From a virus: a DNA stretch of 34,842 nucleotides. A program made the translations under genes and the position numbers. The notes beneath the pieces are model-generated. The model saw nothing but the letters and a program-made list of their open reading frames with translations. It was not told the DNA's origin and did not search any database. This document shows positions 1 to 7,031 of this stretch, one piece after another; position 1 is the stretch's first letter; the number at the start of each line of letters is the position of its first letter. Location: positions 1 through 34,842 of IMG/VR virus record IMGVR_UViG_3300043811_000028. One strand, written 5' to 3'.

Positions 1-100
1 GGCGGATAAAATGATTAAAAAAGCAAATGAAGAAATGAGAAAACAAATCAACGATCAAATTAAAAAACTACAGGATGAGACCAATGTGCTGCATAACTGA
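1..100 (+). CDS. 3' end of the small membrane protein gene (second copy of 34537-34815)
   Basis: This is the C-terminal part of the 92-residue membrane protein encoded at 34537-34815, present again because the window wraps. The stop codon is TGA at 98-100. It overlaps the start of the following gene (ATG at 84) by 17 bases. It is not an independent or broken gene. Confidence 0.85.
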   Translation, partial: ADKMIKKANEEMRKQINDQIKKLQDETNVLHN

Positions 101-127
101 AATATTGAAGTTAAAAGGTGATAGAGA
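1..127. repeat. Terminal direct repeat, copy 1 (circular map junction)
   Basis: Identical to the last 127 bases of the window, 34716-34842. The gene that ends at 34815 ends at base 100 in this copy, and the next gene starts at base 84, so reading frames continue across the junction. A repeat of exactly 127 bp is what a de Bruijn assembler leaves when it closes a circle at k=127, so this is most likely an assembly overlap rather than a biological terminal repeat. The unique genome is then 34,715 bp, either circular or circularly permuted as in headful packaging. Confidence 0.9.
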
Positions 128-635
128 GGTTTTTATACCATTAGATAAAAGCGGTCATCCATGGATTGCTGTTGAAGGTGGTGGTAAATATAAAGACTAT
201 GAGTATCTGATTGTGTTAAACCACCATGGTCACCGGTGCGGTTATGTCGCTATTCCTGCCAAGCATCCTGCTAATGATGTTGGATATAGTATGAATAAAT
301 TTTATAAGGGAATGGAAGAATTTAATTATCATAAATTAGATATTGATTGCCATGGTGGCTTAACATTTGGAAGCAAAAATCATGGACTAAAGGATTTGTT
401 AAAAAATCCATGCGCTGATAATTGGATTGGTTTCGATTGCGGACACGCTGGAGATCATTGTGATGTTGAAGCATTCATAAAATATTATGGTGAAGAAGAA
501 GCCAAAGAGAAGAAAACGTTCTTTGATGCAATGAATTATGGAACCATCTTCGGAATGGGATCAGTTAAAGATTATTCATATGCAGAGGATGAATGCAAAT
601 CCATTATTGATCAATTGATAGAGAAGGCGGCTTAA
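84..635 (+). CDS. Conserved phage protein with HGGLTF and GFDCGHAGD motifs, function unknown
   Basis: 183 residues. Starting at ATG 84 rather than 75 leaves AGGATGAG at a workable Shine-Dalgarno distance, whereas at 75 the AGG abuts the start codon. Three blocks are visible: NHHGHRCGYVAIPAKHP near residues 45-65, HGGLTF near 90, and a Cys/His/Asp-rich GFDCGHAGDHCD near 115-125. From memory, proteins with this order of motifs (GYV.IP..HP, HGGLT, GFDC.H.GD) are common in phages and have no assigned function. The conserved His, Asp and Cys could bind metal. It opens a run of closely packed small early genes, and its stop overlaps the next start as TAATG. Confidence 0.85.
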   Translation: MCCITEILKLKGDREVFIPLDKSGHPWIAVEGGGKYKDYEYLIVLNHHGHRCGYVAIPAKHPANDVGYSMNKFYKGMEEFNYHKLDIDCHGGLTFGSKNHGLKDLLKNPCADNWIGFDCGHAGDHCDVEAFIKYYGEEEAKEKKTFFDAMNYGTIFGMGSVKDYSYAEDECKSIIDQLIEKAA

Positions 636-832
636 TGAAATTTTATGAAATCATTAAAGAAGCCGTGAATTCATTATGCACAACACTTAATATGTATTTA
701 CCTGGTGATGTAACAAAAATAAAATATGGCGATGACAAATCGGATAATCTTCATTCTAGAATGTGTATGGCGGTTTACATAGAATTAATAAAAGCTGGAA
801 TAATTACGGATCAAAACTACAATGACGAATGA
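635..832 (+). CDS. Small hypothetical early protein
   Basis: 65 residues, acidic towards the C-terminus, with a predicted mixed helical fold and no recognised motif. Its ATG overlaps the upstream stop (TAATG) and its end overlaps the next gene by 11 bases, the tight packing expected of translationally coupled phage early genes. Not recognised. Confidence 0.6.
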   Translation: MKFYEIIKEAVNSLCTTLNMYLPGDVTKIKYGDDKSDNLHSRMCMAVYIELIKAGIITDQNYNDE

Positions 833-1064
833 ATGCAAAGATATTTGGCCTTTGATAATTATAAAAGATCGTTATGGTGGAGTTTATAGTGGTGGTAAAT
901 ATATTGCCTGGAACACATGGATTCAATATATGCCGAAGGAACAGGAATGGGGTGATACTGAATGCTCTGACTTTTGGCTAGATTATGATGGATCTCCACC
1001 ATGCGGAAGAGGTGCAACAATTCAAGAAGCAATTGATAACCTTAAAGAAAACTTAAATAAATAG
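822..1064 (+). CDS. Conserved small phage protein (KDRYGGVYSGG...EAIDNL)
   Basis: 80 residues. The N-terminal half has a PLIIIKDRYGGVYSGGKYIAW block and the C-terminus has a TIQEAIDNL helix after a glycine-rich turn. This resembles a widespread phage hypothetical family with an aromatic GGxYxAW block and a C-terminal EA...L helix. Many Trp and Asp residues suggest a compact beta-rich fold. Function unknown. It overlaps the preceding gene and is followed within 9 bases by the next. Confidence 0.7.
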   Translation: MTNECKDIWPLIIIKDRYGGVYSGGKYIAWNTWIQYMPKEQEWGDTECSDFWLDYDGSPPCGRGATIQEAIDNLKENLNK

Positions 1065-1072
1065 GAAAGTAA

Positions 1073-1297
1073 ATGACTGACGAAAAATTATTATTAGAAG
1101 AAATATATCATTGCATTAGATCGCATATTTTAGTTGACCTAGACAAAAGTATTAAAAGTGAAAATATAAAAAGCGCTGAATATACTTTAAATCATATTCT
1201 AAAAAAAATTGATTCGCTTTTCAGGCCTAACGCTAAGAGTGTGACACTTGAACCAGGAGATTACATAATATCAAACGAAGGGATAGAGAAAATATAA
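1073..1297 (+). CDS. Small hypothetical early protein
   Basis: 74 residues, helical and charged, with a short C-terminal beta-like segment (SVTLEPGDYIIS). The Shine-Dalgarno is AGGAAAG, 5 bases before ATG. The next gene begins one base after its stop. No family recognised. Confidence 0.6.
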   Translation: MTDEKLLLEEIYHCIRSHILVDLDKSIKSENIKSAEYTLNHILKKIDSLFRPNAKSVTLEPGDYIISNEGIEKI

Positions 1298-1298
1298 A

Positions 1299-1496
1299 AT
1301 GACTGACGACCAAATAAAAGAATTAATAGATACAAACTTTCGAGTATTATTTCTATTAGGAATCGCTACATCTTTAATCATGGACTACAAGAAATTAGAA
1401 GCCTATCACGATGACAGTGAAAATTGTGATTGGTTCATGAAAGCAATTGAGAATGTGGTTTATCTAAATAAGCCTTGGCCAGAAATGCCATTTTAG
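1299..1496 (+). CDS. Small hypothetical early protein
   Basis: 65 residues with a hydrophobic central helix (VLFLLGIATSLIM, about residues 16-28) that could be one membrane-spanning or buried helix, then an acidic, aromatic C-terminus. Its N-terminus MTDDQIKEL resembles MTDEKLLLEE of the gene just upstream, hinting at a distant duplication, though the rest does not align by eye. Function unknown. Confidence 0.55.
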   Translation: MTDDQIKELIDTNFRVLFLLGIATSLIMDYKKLEAYHDDSENCDWFMKAIENVVYLNKPWPEMPF

Positions 1497-1505
1497 GAGT
1501 AACAA

Positions 1506-1781
1506 ATGCCATTATTTAGATTTCATCGAGGCAGCCTAATTGAATCACTACAAACAACAATTATTGTTAAAGATATTAATGAACTTATGGATGTTATTAG
1601 TAAATCACATGAACCATGGTTAACGAAAAATATAACTTCATTTAGTGTGATGGTCGGTCCATATCCTGATCATGAAAATAGCTTTGATAAACGTATTGGA
1701 TGGTATACTCAAATGGTTACGAGTGATATTCATGACAAAGGAATATTTATTCCAGAGGGATTTTTGAGTGAACCATTCTAA
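1506..1781 (+). CDS. Small hypothetical protein, last gene of the plus-strand block
   Basis: 91 residues: an N-terminal segment MPLFRFHRGSL, an LMDVISKSHEP helix and a C-terminal Gly/Pro-rich stretch ending GFLSEPF. The FRFHRGSLxESLxTTxxV beginning resembles a short protein recurrent in phages and plasmids, function unassigned. The Shine-Dalgarno AGGAG lies in the loop between CATTT and AAATG arms, the second arm including the start codon. It ends at the convergent terminator. Confidence 0.7.
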   Translation: MPLFRFHRGSLIESLQTTIIVKDINELMDVISKSHEPWLTKNITSFSVMVGPYPDHENSFDKRIGWYTQMVTSDIHDKGIFIPEGFLSEPF

Positions 1782-1808
1782 ATAAAATGGGCCGCATTAG
1801 CAGCCCAT
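1781..1808 (-). terminator. Intrinsic terminator where the two transcription blocks converge
   Basis: Arms ATGGGC (1787-1792) and GCCCAT (1803-1808), with a further GC/GC pair inside after one mismatch. On the minus strand a U-rich tract (TTTTATT) follows the stem, so it should stop the long minus-strand transcript. The plus-strand flank is less T-rich, so termination in that direction is weaker. Confidence 0.65.
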
Positions 1809-1815
1809 CCATTCC

Positions 1816-1920
1816 TTATTTCTTTTTGGAATGTTTCTTTGGCATCTTTTTAGCATGATGCTTTTCTTTCTTTTCATGTTTCATTTCTTTGGCTTTCTTA
1901 CCTTTGTGCATTTCTTTCAT
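1816..1920 (-). CDS. 34-residue lysine/histidine-rich peptide
   Basis: A very short gene: 16 of 34 residues are lysine and 5 are histidine. An AAGGAAG Shine-Dalgarno sits about 8 bases before ATG, and the stop lies 8 bases before the terminator stem. It is the last gene of the late transcript. Such polycations are sometimes found beside phage structural genes and could neutralise DNA or bind RNA, but nothing here proves it. A biased but open frame with a good ribosome site is the only evidence that it is translated. Confidence 0.55.
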   Translation of the reverse strand: MKEMHKGKKAKEMKHEKKEKHHAKKMPKKHSKKK

Positions 1921-1952
1921 TGCGAGTCTTCCTTTAGTTGAGTTGATAAAAA

Positions 1953-2648
1953 TTAAGCTGCTCGTCTGGCATATAGGCGCCCGCAAGCTGTTGTTGTACC
2001 TGATACAAATGAAGCTAAACCAGATAAGTATACGGTAGTTGTAGACGATACATTTACTCTTAAAACTGGAGCGGTGAGACCTCCGACGGTAGCACCTAAA
2101 GCTGATCCTTGAATAGCGGTGATGCTAGATAAATCTGGATAGCTAGCGGATGTTAAGCTCACCCAACATTGATAATCAGTAGCACCTACACTGCTTTGAA
2201 AAAGTATATTTCCAAAAACATCCCAATCACCCGCTGTTAAACTAATAGTTGTTATATCTTTCTGTGTATTATTAGACATCGAAACAGCGGATGCCGCTAG
2301 AACAGTCGAACTAATTATTTCCCCCATATAACCCGCATTAGTAGCAACAGCATTTGTTTTACCTTGAACCTGAACTCCTGATGTTCCTTTACCTACTACT
2401 TGTAGAAGAACATTAGAATCTGTACCAGCAGCAGCAAAAACTACTGCATTACCAGTAGCAGAGTTAGCCATTTGAAAGAAATTAACCGCCGATGCTATCG
2501 GATTAAAATCTATCATCAAATTATTATTAGCATCTTTAAAGCCTGTAATAATTAATGGAGTAGTAATTGTCGGAGTGTTTGACCCAACAAAATTACCAGA
2601 TCCAGTCTGTCCAGCTAGTCCAACATCAACAACATTTTGAGTAGCCAT
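1953..2648 (-). CDS. Tail or virion surface protein, probably receptor-related
   Basis: 231 residues, rich in Ser, Thr, Gly, Ala and Val with very few charges, typical of beta-structured phage tail or fibre proteins. A KGTSGVQVQG turn near residue 90 and alternating beta segments follow. It sits at the distal end of the tail cluster, where podoviruses often place host-recognition proteins. Translation starts just after an AGGA-loop hairpin (2650-2665) that also contains the upstream gene's stop codon. The exact role (fibre tip, decoration) cannot be read from sequence alone. Confidence 0.7.
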   Translation of the reverse strand: MATQNVVDVGLAGQTGSGNFVGSNTPTITTPLIITGFKDANNNLMIDFNPIASAVNFFQMANSATGNAVVFAAAGTDSNVLLQVVGKGTSGVQVQGKTNAVATNAGYMGEIISSTVLAASAVSMSNNTQKDITTISLTAGDWDVFGNILFQSSVGATDYQCWVSLTSASYPDLSSITAIQGSALGATVGGLTAPVLRVNVSSTTTVYLSGLASFVSGTTTACGRLYARRAA

Positions 2649-2649
2649 A

Positions 2650-2665
2650 GTTTAATCCTTTAAAC
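2650..2665 (-). promoter_or_regulatory. AGGA-loop hairpin at the start of the 1953-2648 gene
   Basis: GTTTAA and TTAAAC arms (6 bp) enclose the tetraloop AGGA, the Shine-Dalgarno. The stem ends one base before ATG, so the ribosome site is displayed in the loop. Confidence 0.7.
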
Positions 2666-3223
2666 GTATGTCAAGTTACCAACAGCATTCAATACAACCC
2701 ATGTTGTGTTAGCGACAACACAAAGCAAAAGAACTTGATCATATTGATTAGTTGAAGACAGAGATCCACCAGTACCAGTTGTCGTGACTTGATTACCGAA
2801 ATGGATTAGCTGCGATGCGTTTTGAGCAATCATCCATCCACCAGCCGAGAAACCAGCAACCGCAATTTCAGTGCCTTGAGCAGCAGTAGCAGGCAAAGTA
2901 TAGGTAACAAGTGAGGCACCATTATTAGTGATATAACCTTGGTTAACAGCCAATGCTTGTGTACCAGTAGCTACGTTATTCCATGCAAAGGCATCAAGGT
3001 TAGATGCGGCTATAGTGATGGAGCCAGACACGGAAGTAATAGAAATGTTTGTACCGGCAATTAGTTGAGCACCTACTGGATCACCAGAGGTCGTACCGAT
3101 AGGAATTTGTCCAGCCGTTAATAATAAACCAGCAGCCGGTGAAGCGCCTTCACTGAGTAAAATAGAATGTGCCGCAATATTCGTATTGGGAGCATTATTA
3201 ATACTATTTGTGTTAGTAGTCAT
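2660..3223 (-). CDS. Tail protein with repeated GGW-IAQNA domain (paralogue A)
   Basis: 187 residues. The C-terminal ~85 residues (LPATAAQG, GGWMIAQNASQ, GGSLSSTN.YD, ANTTW.V, VGNLT.V) are clearly homologous to the C-terminus of the next gene, 3236-3715. The N-terminal half differs (Asn/Thr-rich start, then GQIPIGTTSGDP), a repeat also frequent in phage tail fibres. Probably a trimeric beta-structured receptor or fibre protein; the family's function is not known to me. Its start codon follows a 7-bp AGGA-loop hairpin. Confidence 0.7.
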   Translation of the reverse strand: MTTNTNSINNAPNTNIAAHSILLSEGASPAAGLLLTAGQIPIGTTSGDPVGAQLIAGTNISITSVSGSITIAASNLDAFAWNNVATGTQALAVNQGYITNNGASLVTYTLPATAAQGTEIAVAGFSAGGWMIAQNASQLIHFGNQVTTTGTGGSLSSTNQYDQVLLLCVVANTTWVVLNAVGNLTYV

Positions 3224-3224
3224 G

Positions 3225-3244
3225 ATTGTATGTCCTTATACAAT
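3225..3244 (-). promoter_or_regulatory. AGGA-loop hairpin at the start of the 2660-3223 gene
   Basis: ATTGTAT and ATACAAT arms (7 bp) around the hexaloop AAGGAC. The stem ends one base before ATG, and the upstream gene's stop lies inside the 5' half. Confidence 0.75.
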
Positions 3245-3715
3245 AGTTAAATTTCCCACACTGTTTCTAACGGTCCATGTCGTATTTGCTACTACACATA
3301 ACAATGAAACTTGATCATAGCGATTAGTGGAAGATAGTGATCCGCCTACCCCAACTGTAGAAGTGTGAGTACCAAAATTAATGCTCTGACCTGCATTTTG
3401 AGCAATAGTCCAACCGCCTGCGCCATTACCCGCAACTTGGATCATTGAAAATTGTGCAGCCGTTGCAGGAAGTGTTAGTGTGACGAGTCCGGCGTTATCA
3501 GCCAGATAACCATTATTGGCAACCATTGGTGAAGATGTGCCCGTGACATCAGTCCAGACAACCAGAGGAGAAATAGAACCAAACAAATTAAAAACTTGTT
3601 GGAGAGTTTCTTTATAAGTAACACCAGCTTGAACAGCCGGAAAAATATCAGTAAATTGCGGAGCCACCGGAACCGGTGGAAGCATACTAATAGGAACGCC
3701 ATTCACGATAGGCAT
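3236..3715 (-). CDS. Tail protein with repeated GGW-IAQNA domain (paralogue B)
   Basis: 159 residues. Residues ~75-159 match the C-terminus of the adjacent 2660-3223 product nearly block for block (LTLPATAAQ, GAGGWTIAQNAGQ, GGSLSSTNRYDQV, CVVANTTW). The N-terminal ~70 residues begin MPIVNGVPISMLPPV and differ. This looks like a tandem duplication of one tail domain with separate N-terminal attachment regions. It is preceded by an intrinsic terminator (3741-3767) and a 10-bp AGGA-loop hairpin, so its expression may be set independently of the genes before it. Confidence 0.7.
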   Translation of the reverse strand: MPIVNGVPISMLPPVPVAPQFTDIFPAVQAGVTYKETLQQVFNLFGSISPLVVWTDVTGTSSPMVANNGYLADNAGLVTLTLPATAAQFSMIQVAGNGAGGWTIAQNAGQSINFGTHTSTVGVGGSLSSTNRYDQVSLLCVVANTTWTVRNSVGNLTIV

Positions 3716-3737
3716 AAATAAAATCCTTTTTATTTAT
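3714..3737 (-). promoter_or_regulatory. AGGA-loop hairpin at the start of the 3236-3715 gene
   Basis: The longest of the series: ATAAATAAAA and TTTTATTTAT arms (10 bp) around the tetraloop AGGA. The 3' arm reaches into the ATG itself, so opening and closing of this stem should affect initiation directly. Confidence 0.75.
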
Positions 3738-3740
3738 CCA

Positions 3741-3767
3741 AAATAAAGGGGGTTATTAACCCCCTTT
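3741..3767 (-). terminator. Intrinsic terminator between tail genes
   Basis: A GGGGGTT/AACCCCC stem with a short loop, extended by AAA/TTT, followed on the minus strand by TTTATTTT. It lies 7 bases after the stop of the 3774-4751 gene and just before the next gene's leader, so it should reduce transcription of the last four minus-strand genes. The stem is nearly symmetrical and could also act on the plus strand. Confidence 0.75.
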
Positions 3768-3773
3768 TTAAGC

Positions 3774-4751
3774 TTACGCTACGCGTTGAACAAGTACAGA
3801 AACTACAACGCTACCGGCTGAGTAGTCAGTCGTACCACCTGCATATTCTGCGACTAATGCAGCGCCGGCAGCAGTTGGTGTATCCATTGCAACCGTGCCA
3901 GGCAACGGATTACCTGTACCGCCCCAAATGGTGTTGATTGGCGTGCCAAGCAATGCAGCGGTAATACCAGCATTGTTATATACGGTCGTGCCATCAGTAA
4001 TTTGAATTAATCGATCTCCGCCACCGCCTGACAATCCAGAAGCGCCGTAGTTAACACGAATGTCACGAACGACATATTGTTTCGAGCCACTTGAGGCTTG
4101 GATTGATACCGTTCCAGCACTTGCTAATGCAGTGTGAGAAAGTGTCACATCATGCCAAACCAAATCAGAGATAGCATCAGGAGACGCAAAGCTTGTGAAG
4201 GCATATTTGTTAGCTGCTTGCGAGAAACCTAAATTCGTAACAGCCGTTGAAGCACTGTTAAGATCAGATAGGTTGTTAGCTACTTGCAAATATAACGATG
4301 AACCAGCAGCCGTAATGGTTGCAAAGTTAATGTTATTAGCGCCTGACACGACAGGATTACCAATTGCAGAAGGTAATGGTTCAACAACAGTCCACATGGA
4401 ACCACCATAAACCGTACCAGCAGCAACGGGAACGTATTGGCCACCTTTAATCTGCTCAATACATTGGAAATCACCACGGCGTTGTAATATAGCTGCAACG
4501 CCAGTTGCGCCCACTTGAATACATTGATAAACACCATTTTGATAAGCAGCAGTTTGGCCAGCAAATAAAATGTAGTCATTAAGATTAACAGCAACGCTAT
4601 CAATCGTTAATGCGCCAGTTGCATAGGTGAATGTAGCGCCTACGCCGTTATTGGTTTGTCCATTGAAATAGGTACCGGATTGATTTGAGTTAGAAACCAA
4701 CCGCACAGCACCAAGTTGTTTAAACGTATTTAAAGATTCAATAGTTGACAT
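3774..4751 (-). CDS. Tail fibre-type structural protein
   Basis: 325 residues, rich in Gly, Ala, Thr and Asn. The N-terminal region (TGALTIDSVAVNLNDYILFAGQTAAYQNGVYQC interrupted by loops, residues ~45-80) is a motif set common in phage tail fibre proteins: a variable L.D...GD.IL...Q....NG.Y pattern. The C-terminal half (residues ~200-325) has beta segments suggestive of a receptor-binding head. Charge is low throughout. Assigned to the tail from composition and position; the exact substructure is not determined. Confidence 0.7.
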   Translation of the reverse strand: MSTIESLNTFKQLGAVRLVSNSNQSGTYFNGQTNNGVGATFTYATGALTIDSVAVNLNDYILFAGQTAAYQNGVYQCIQVGATGVAAILQRRGDFQCIEQIKGGQYVPVAAGTVYGGSMWTVVEPLPSAIGNPVVSGANNINFATITAAGSSLYLQVANNLSDLNSASTAVTNLGFSQAANKYAFTSFASPDAISDLVWHDVTLSHTALASAGTVSIQASSGSKQYVVRDIRVNYGASGLSGGGGDRLIQITDGTTVYNNAGITAALLGTPINTIWGGTGNPLPGTVAMDTPTAAGAALVAEYAGGTTDYSAGSVVVSVLVQRVA

Positions 4752-4753
4752 AG

Positions 4754-4767
4754 TAAAACTCCTTTTA
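4754..4767 (-). promoter_or_regulatory. GGAG-loop hairpin at the start of the 3774-4751 gene
   Basis: TAAAA and TTTTA arms (5 bp) around the loop GGAG, the Shine-Dalgarno core, 2 bases before ATG. All pairs are A-T, so on its own this one is weak; it fits the series seen at other starts. Confidence 0.5.
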
Positions 4768-4786
4768 AAAAATAATGAACGTCCTT

Positions 4787-4804
4787 GTTAACATCCTTGT
4801 TAAC
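4787..4804 (-). promoter_or_regulatory. AAGGAT-loop hairpin upstream of the 3774-4751 gene (CsrA-site-like)
   Basis: GTTAAC arms (6 bp) around the hexaloop AAGGAT. The string ACAAGGATGT equals the core of the published CsrA SELEX consensus. It lies about 36 nt upstream of the start codon, not at the Shine-Dalgarno itself, and contains the stop of the preceding gene. A second AAGGAC follows immediately, making a short direct repeat. Confidence 0.65.
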
Positions 4805-5090
4805 TTCCCCAACGAATATTAGCCGCAGTTGTTCCAGATGAATTAATCTGAACCGATCCAATATTATGAACCACACCCGCCGCAAGATTGTTGAAGATGA
4901 TCACCGTTCCGTCCCACGTAGTGACAGAAACATCACCAGCAGTACCAACGTATAAGTGGGTAGCAAACTCGCCATAAGCAGTATCTAGAGTAACAGTGCG
5001 CCATCTAGTAATACCATTAGCTAAACGATAAGGACCATTTAAAATATTATTTGGATCAAACGGACTTACCGGATATGTATTTATTGCCAT
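4800..5090 (-). CDS. Small beta-rich virion protein, possibly spike-base type
   Basis: 96 residues. After a Pro/Asn-rich start it has HLYVGTAGDVSVTTWDG (~45-62) and FNNLAAGVVHNIGSVQINSSGTTA (in two parts, ~66-90), ending NIRWGS. This order of blocks resembles small phage proteins annotated as spike-base or head-tail accessory proteins, where a GDV-V--DG strand is followed by an AG--H--- turn and a conserved SGTTA. It lies between two tail genes. Role in the virion is inferred. Confidence 0.6.
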   Translation of the reverse strand: MAINTYPVSPFDPNNILNGPYRLANGITRWRTVTLDTAYGEFATHLYVGTAGDVSVTTWDGTVIIFNNLAAGVVHNIGSVQINSSGTTAANIRWGS

Positions 5091-5100
5091 TAGAATCTCC

Positions 5101-6999
5101 CTATAACTTAATTAATCTATTTGCATAACTTGTAGGTTGCAAAATATTAAATGGTAAACCACCACCAGTGAAACCAATAGTCGCGGATAAATTAGATAAT
5201 GAAGATAGTTGACTAGCACCTTGATTAACAGCAATTGAATTAGCGTTGCCAATTGATCCAACTAAATCTCTAAATTGTGAAAGTGTAATGCCATGATTGT
5301 GAGTTGCCATTTCAGCTATGACAGGTGCGTGGTTATCGAAACCAACAAAGGAACCTAACGCATGTGCAGGAATAGTACCTGTAACAACATTCACACCACT
5401 TCCTGAAGAAGTTAAAGTAATTGGTATACCATTTGTGGAATTTCCTAAAGTAGAAGCCAATGCAATATTAGTAGAATTTCCACTGATAACGTAATAGATA
5501 GTTGATGCAGTCAAAGGTGTTGGTAATGCACCGCCAGTATTTGCAACTTGTACAGGCATACCAGTATAAAAAGGTGAGGCATCATTGATAACTAAATTAT
5601 TACCAGTGACAGTAAATATTTTTATAAAATTAACGCCATTAGGATCAGCACCTGAAAGAACACGACCTAAAGTAGCCGGGATAAAGATCTGATTATTAGC
5701 ATCAAAATCTGCAATGGATGATGAGCCTCGTCCTACATAAACACCTGAACTGTTATAAACAGGGCAGTAAGTGTCAGAAATATTATTCCAAAGTAAATTA
5801 AATAAAGGGAATGTATCGATATTGGCACGCGTAAGAGCATTTGAACTTGCGTTGCCAATGCTACCATCATTGCAAAATATATAGCCGCCAGGAACGTAAA
5901 AGTTACCAGAATAGTTATAGCTATTTCGTACATCGCCAGTCCTATCAGAATCAATGATGGTTTCGATCATGTCATTTGTAGAGTAATCTGCACCTGGTTC
6001 GATAGTGCCCAAATAGATAGCGGGTTTTGTAAAGTCAATATTGCACGCCGCACCAAGTGGGTAATTAACTTGTAAGAAGATAGCGTCGTTTCCACAAGGA
6101 CCTAAAGTCATCCCAGAAACACTAGGAATAGTGGCTGTTATGGTATATTTATTCCAACCAGTGGTCAGCGTTAAGGTATCAATAGTTGTGTTAGCATCAA
6201 CACTTGCACCGATACCATCACCAAAAAATTGTCTAATACTAATGCCTAATGTAGTTGTACCTGAATTACCGCGCGCCCAAATAGTAAAAGTAATCGCCTG
6301 ATTTGAAAGATTGTTTACATTTGAGGTAATAGGAAATTGAACGCATTTTTGCGTCTCGCCAGTAGCCGCATTAGACATATAGTTAAGATATGAAACCGGA
6401 GTGACATCGCCATTCAATGAATTGGTGCCCAATGTAAAATTAACAAAGGATAATTGATCAATGGCATTCGTATTGTTCTTAATGAAACAGATGTCGGGTC
6501 CAGCATTGGAAGGCGTTGCAGCAAGTCCAGCATGCGCACTTGGCGCGATAGGAAAGAAAGTTGAAGCAATCGGATTAGCAGAAGCGCCAAAGTTACGATA
6601 CATGACATTGTTAGCAATCAAGTTGGCAATGTTATAGGCTTCAGTGATCGTGCCACCACCACCGCCACCAGATGAGGTGAAATGATCAATTGTCCATTGA
6701 AGCACACCATTGGTGTCATAGATCTCTAGATAGTAGAGATCAGTGGGAGCGGTGGAATCAAATTCAAAGTAGAAAGGACCTTGCGTGCCATTCTCATCAA
6801 TAAGGATGCCATCGGAACCAACATTAGGAATTGTGACATAAGGCCAAGGAAAGAGACCGGCAGGATCTTGAAAAACGATCTTATCAACACTTTTGTTCAA
6901 AGAGCTGAATGTAGCCATGTAACCGGCGCCTAAAGGCTTACCAGTTAAATCAGCAAAATACCACTTAGGGTTCGGCGCAAGTCCGTATGTAATTGCCAT
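5101..6999 (-). CDS. Large tail fibre or tail collar protein
   Basis: 632 residues. The N-terminal ~110 residues (NPKWYFADLTGKPLGAG, then DPAG..PWP, FYFEFDSTAPTDLYYLEIYD) form a domain common at the start of phage tail fibres, followed by a Gly6 linker at ~112-117. A jelly-roll-like carbohydrate-binding segment follows. Residues ~460-538 hold the PLxAxxxYYVI module also found in two head-completion proteins. The C-terminus has a collar-like block (HNHGITLSQF). It is the largest tail protein here and a strong candidate for receptor binding. Confidence 0.8.
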   Translation of the reverse strand: MAITYGLAPNPKWYFADLTGKPLGAGYMATFSSLNKSVDKIVFQDPAGLFPWPYVTIPNVGSDGILIDENGTQGPFYFEFDSTAPTDLYYLEIYDTNGVLQWTIDHFTSSGGGGGGTITEAYNIANLIANNVMYRNFGASANPIASTFFPIAPSAHAGLAATPSNAGPDICFIKNNTNAIDQLSFVNFTLGTNSLNGDVTPVSYLNYMSNAATGETQKCVQFPITSNVNNLSNQAITFTIWARGNSGTTTLGISIRQFFGDGIGASVDANTTIDTLTLTTGWNKYTITATIPSVSGMTLGPCGNDAIFLQVNYPLGAACNIDFTKPAIYLGTIEPGADYSTNDMIETIIDSDRTGDVRNSYNYSGNFYVPGGYIFCNDGSIGNASSNALTRANIDTFPLFNLLWNNISDTYCPVYNSSGVYVGRGSSSIADFDANNQIFIPATLGRVLSGADPNGVNFIKIFTVTGNNLVINDASPFYTGMPVQVANTGGALPTPLTASTIYYVISGNSTNIALASTLGNSTNGIPITLTSSGSGVNVVTGTIPAHALGSFVGFDNHAPVIAEMATHNHGITLSQFRDLVGSIGNANSIAVNQGASQLSSLSNLSATIGFTGGGLPFNILQPTSYANRLIKL

Positions 7000-7018
7000 T
7001 TTGACTTCCTTGTCAAAA
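6999..7018 (-). promoter_or_regulatory. AAGGA-loop hairpin at the start of the 5101-6999 gene
   Basis: TTTTGAC and GTCAAAA arms (7 bp) around the hexaloop AAGGAA. The 3' arm ends on the A of ATG. Confidence 0.75.
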
Positions 7019-7031
7019 GTGTCTATCTATA

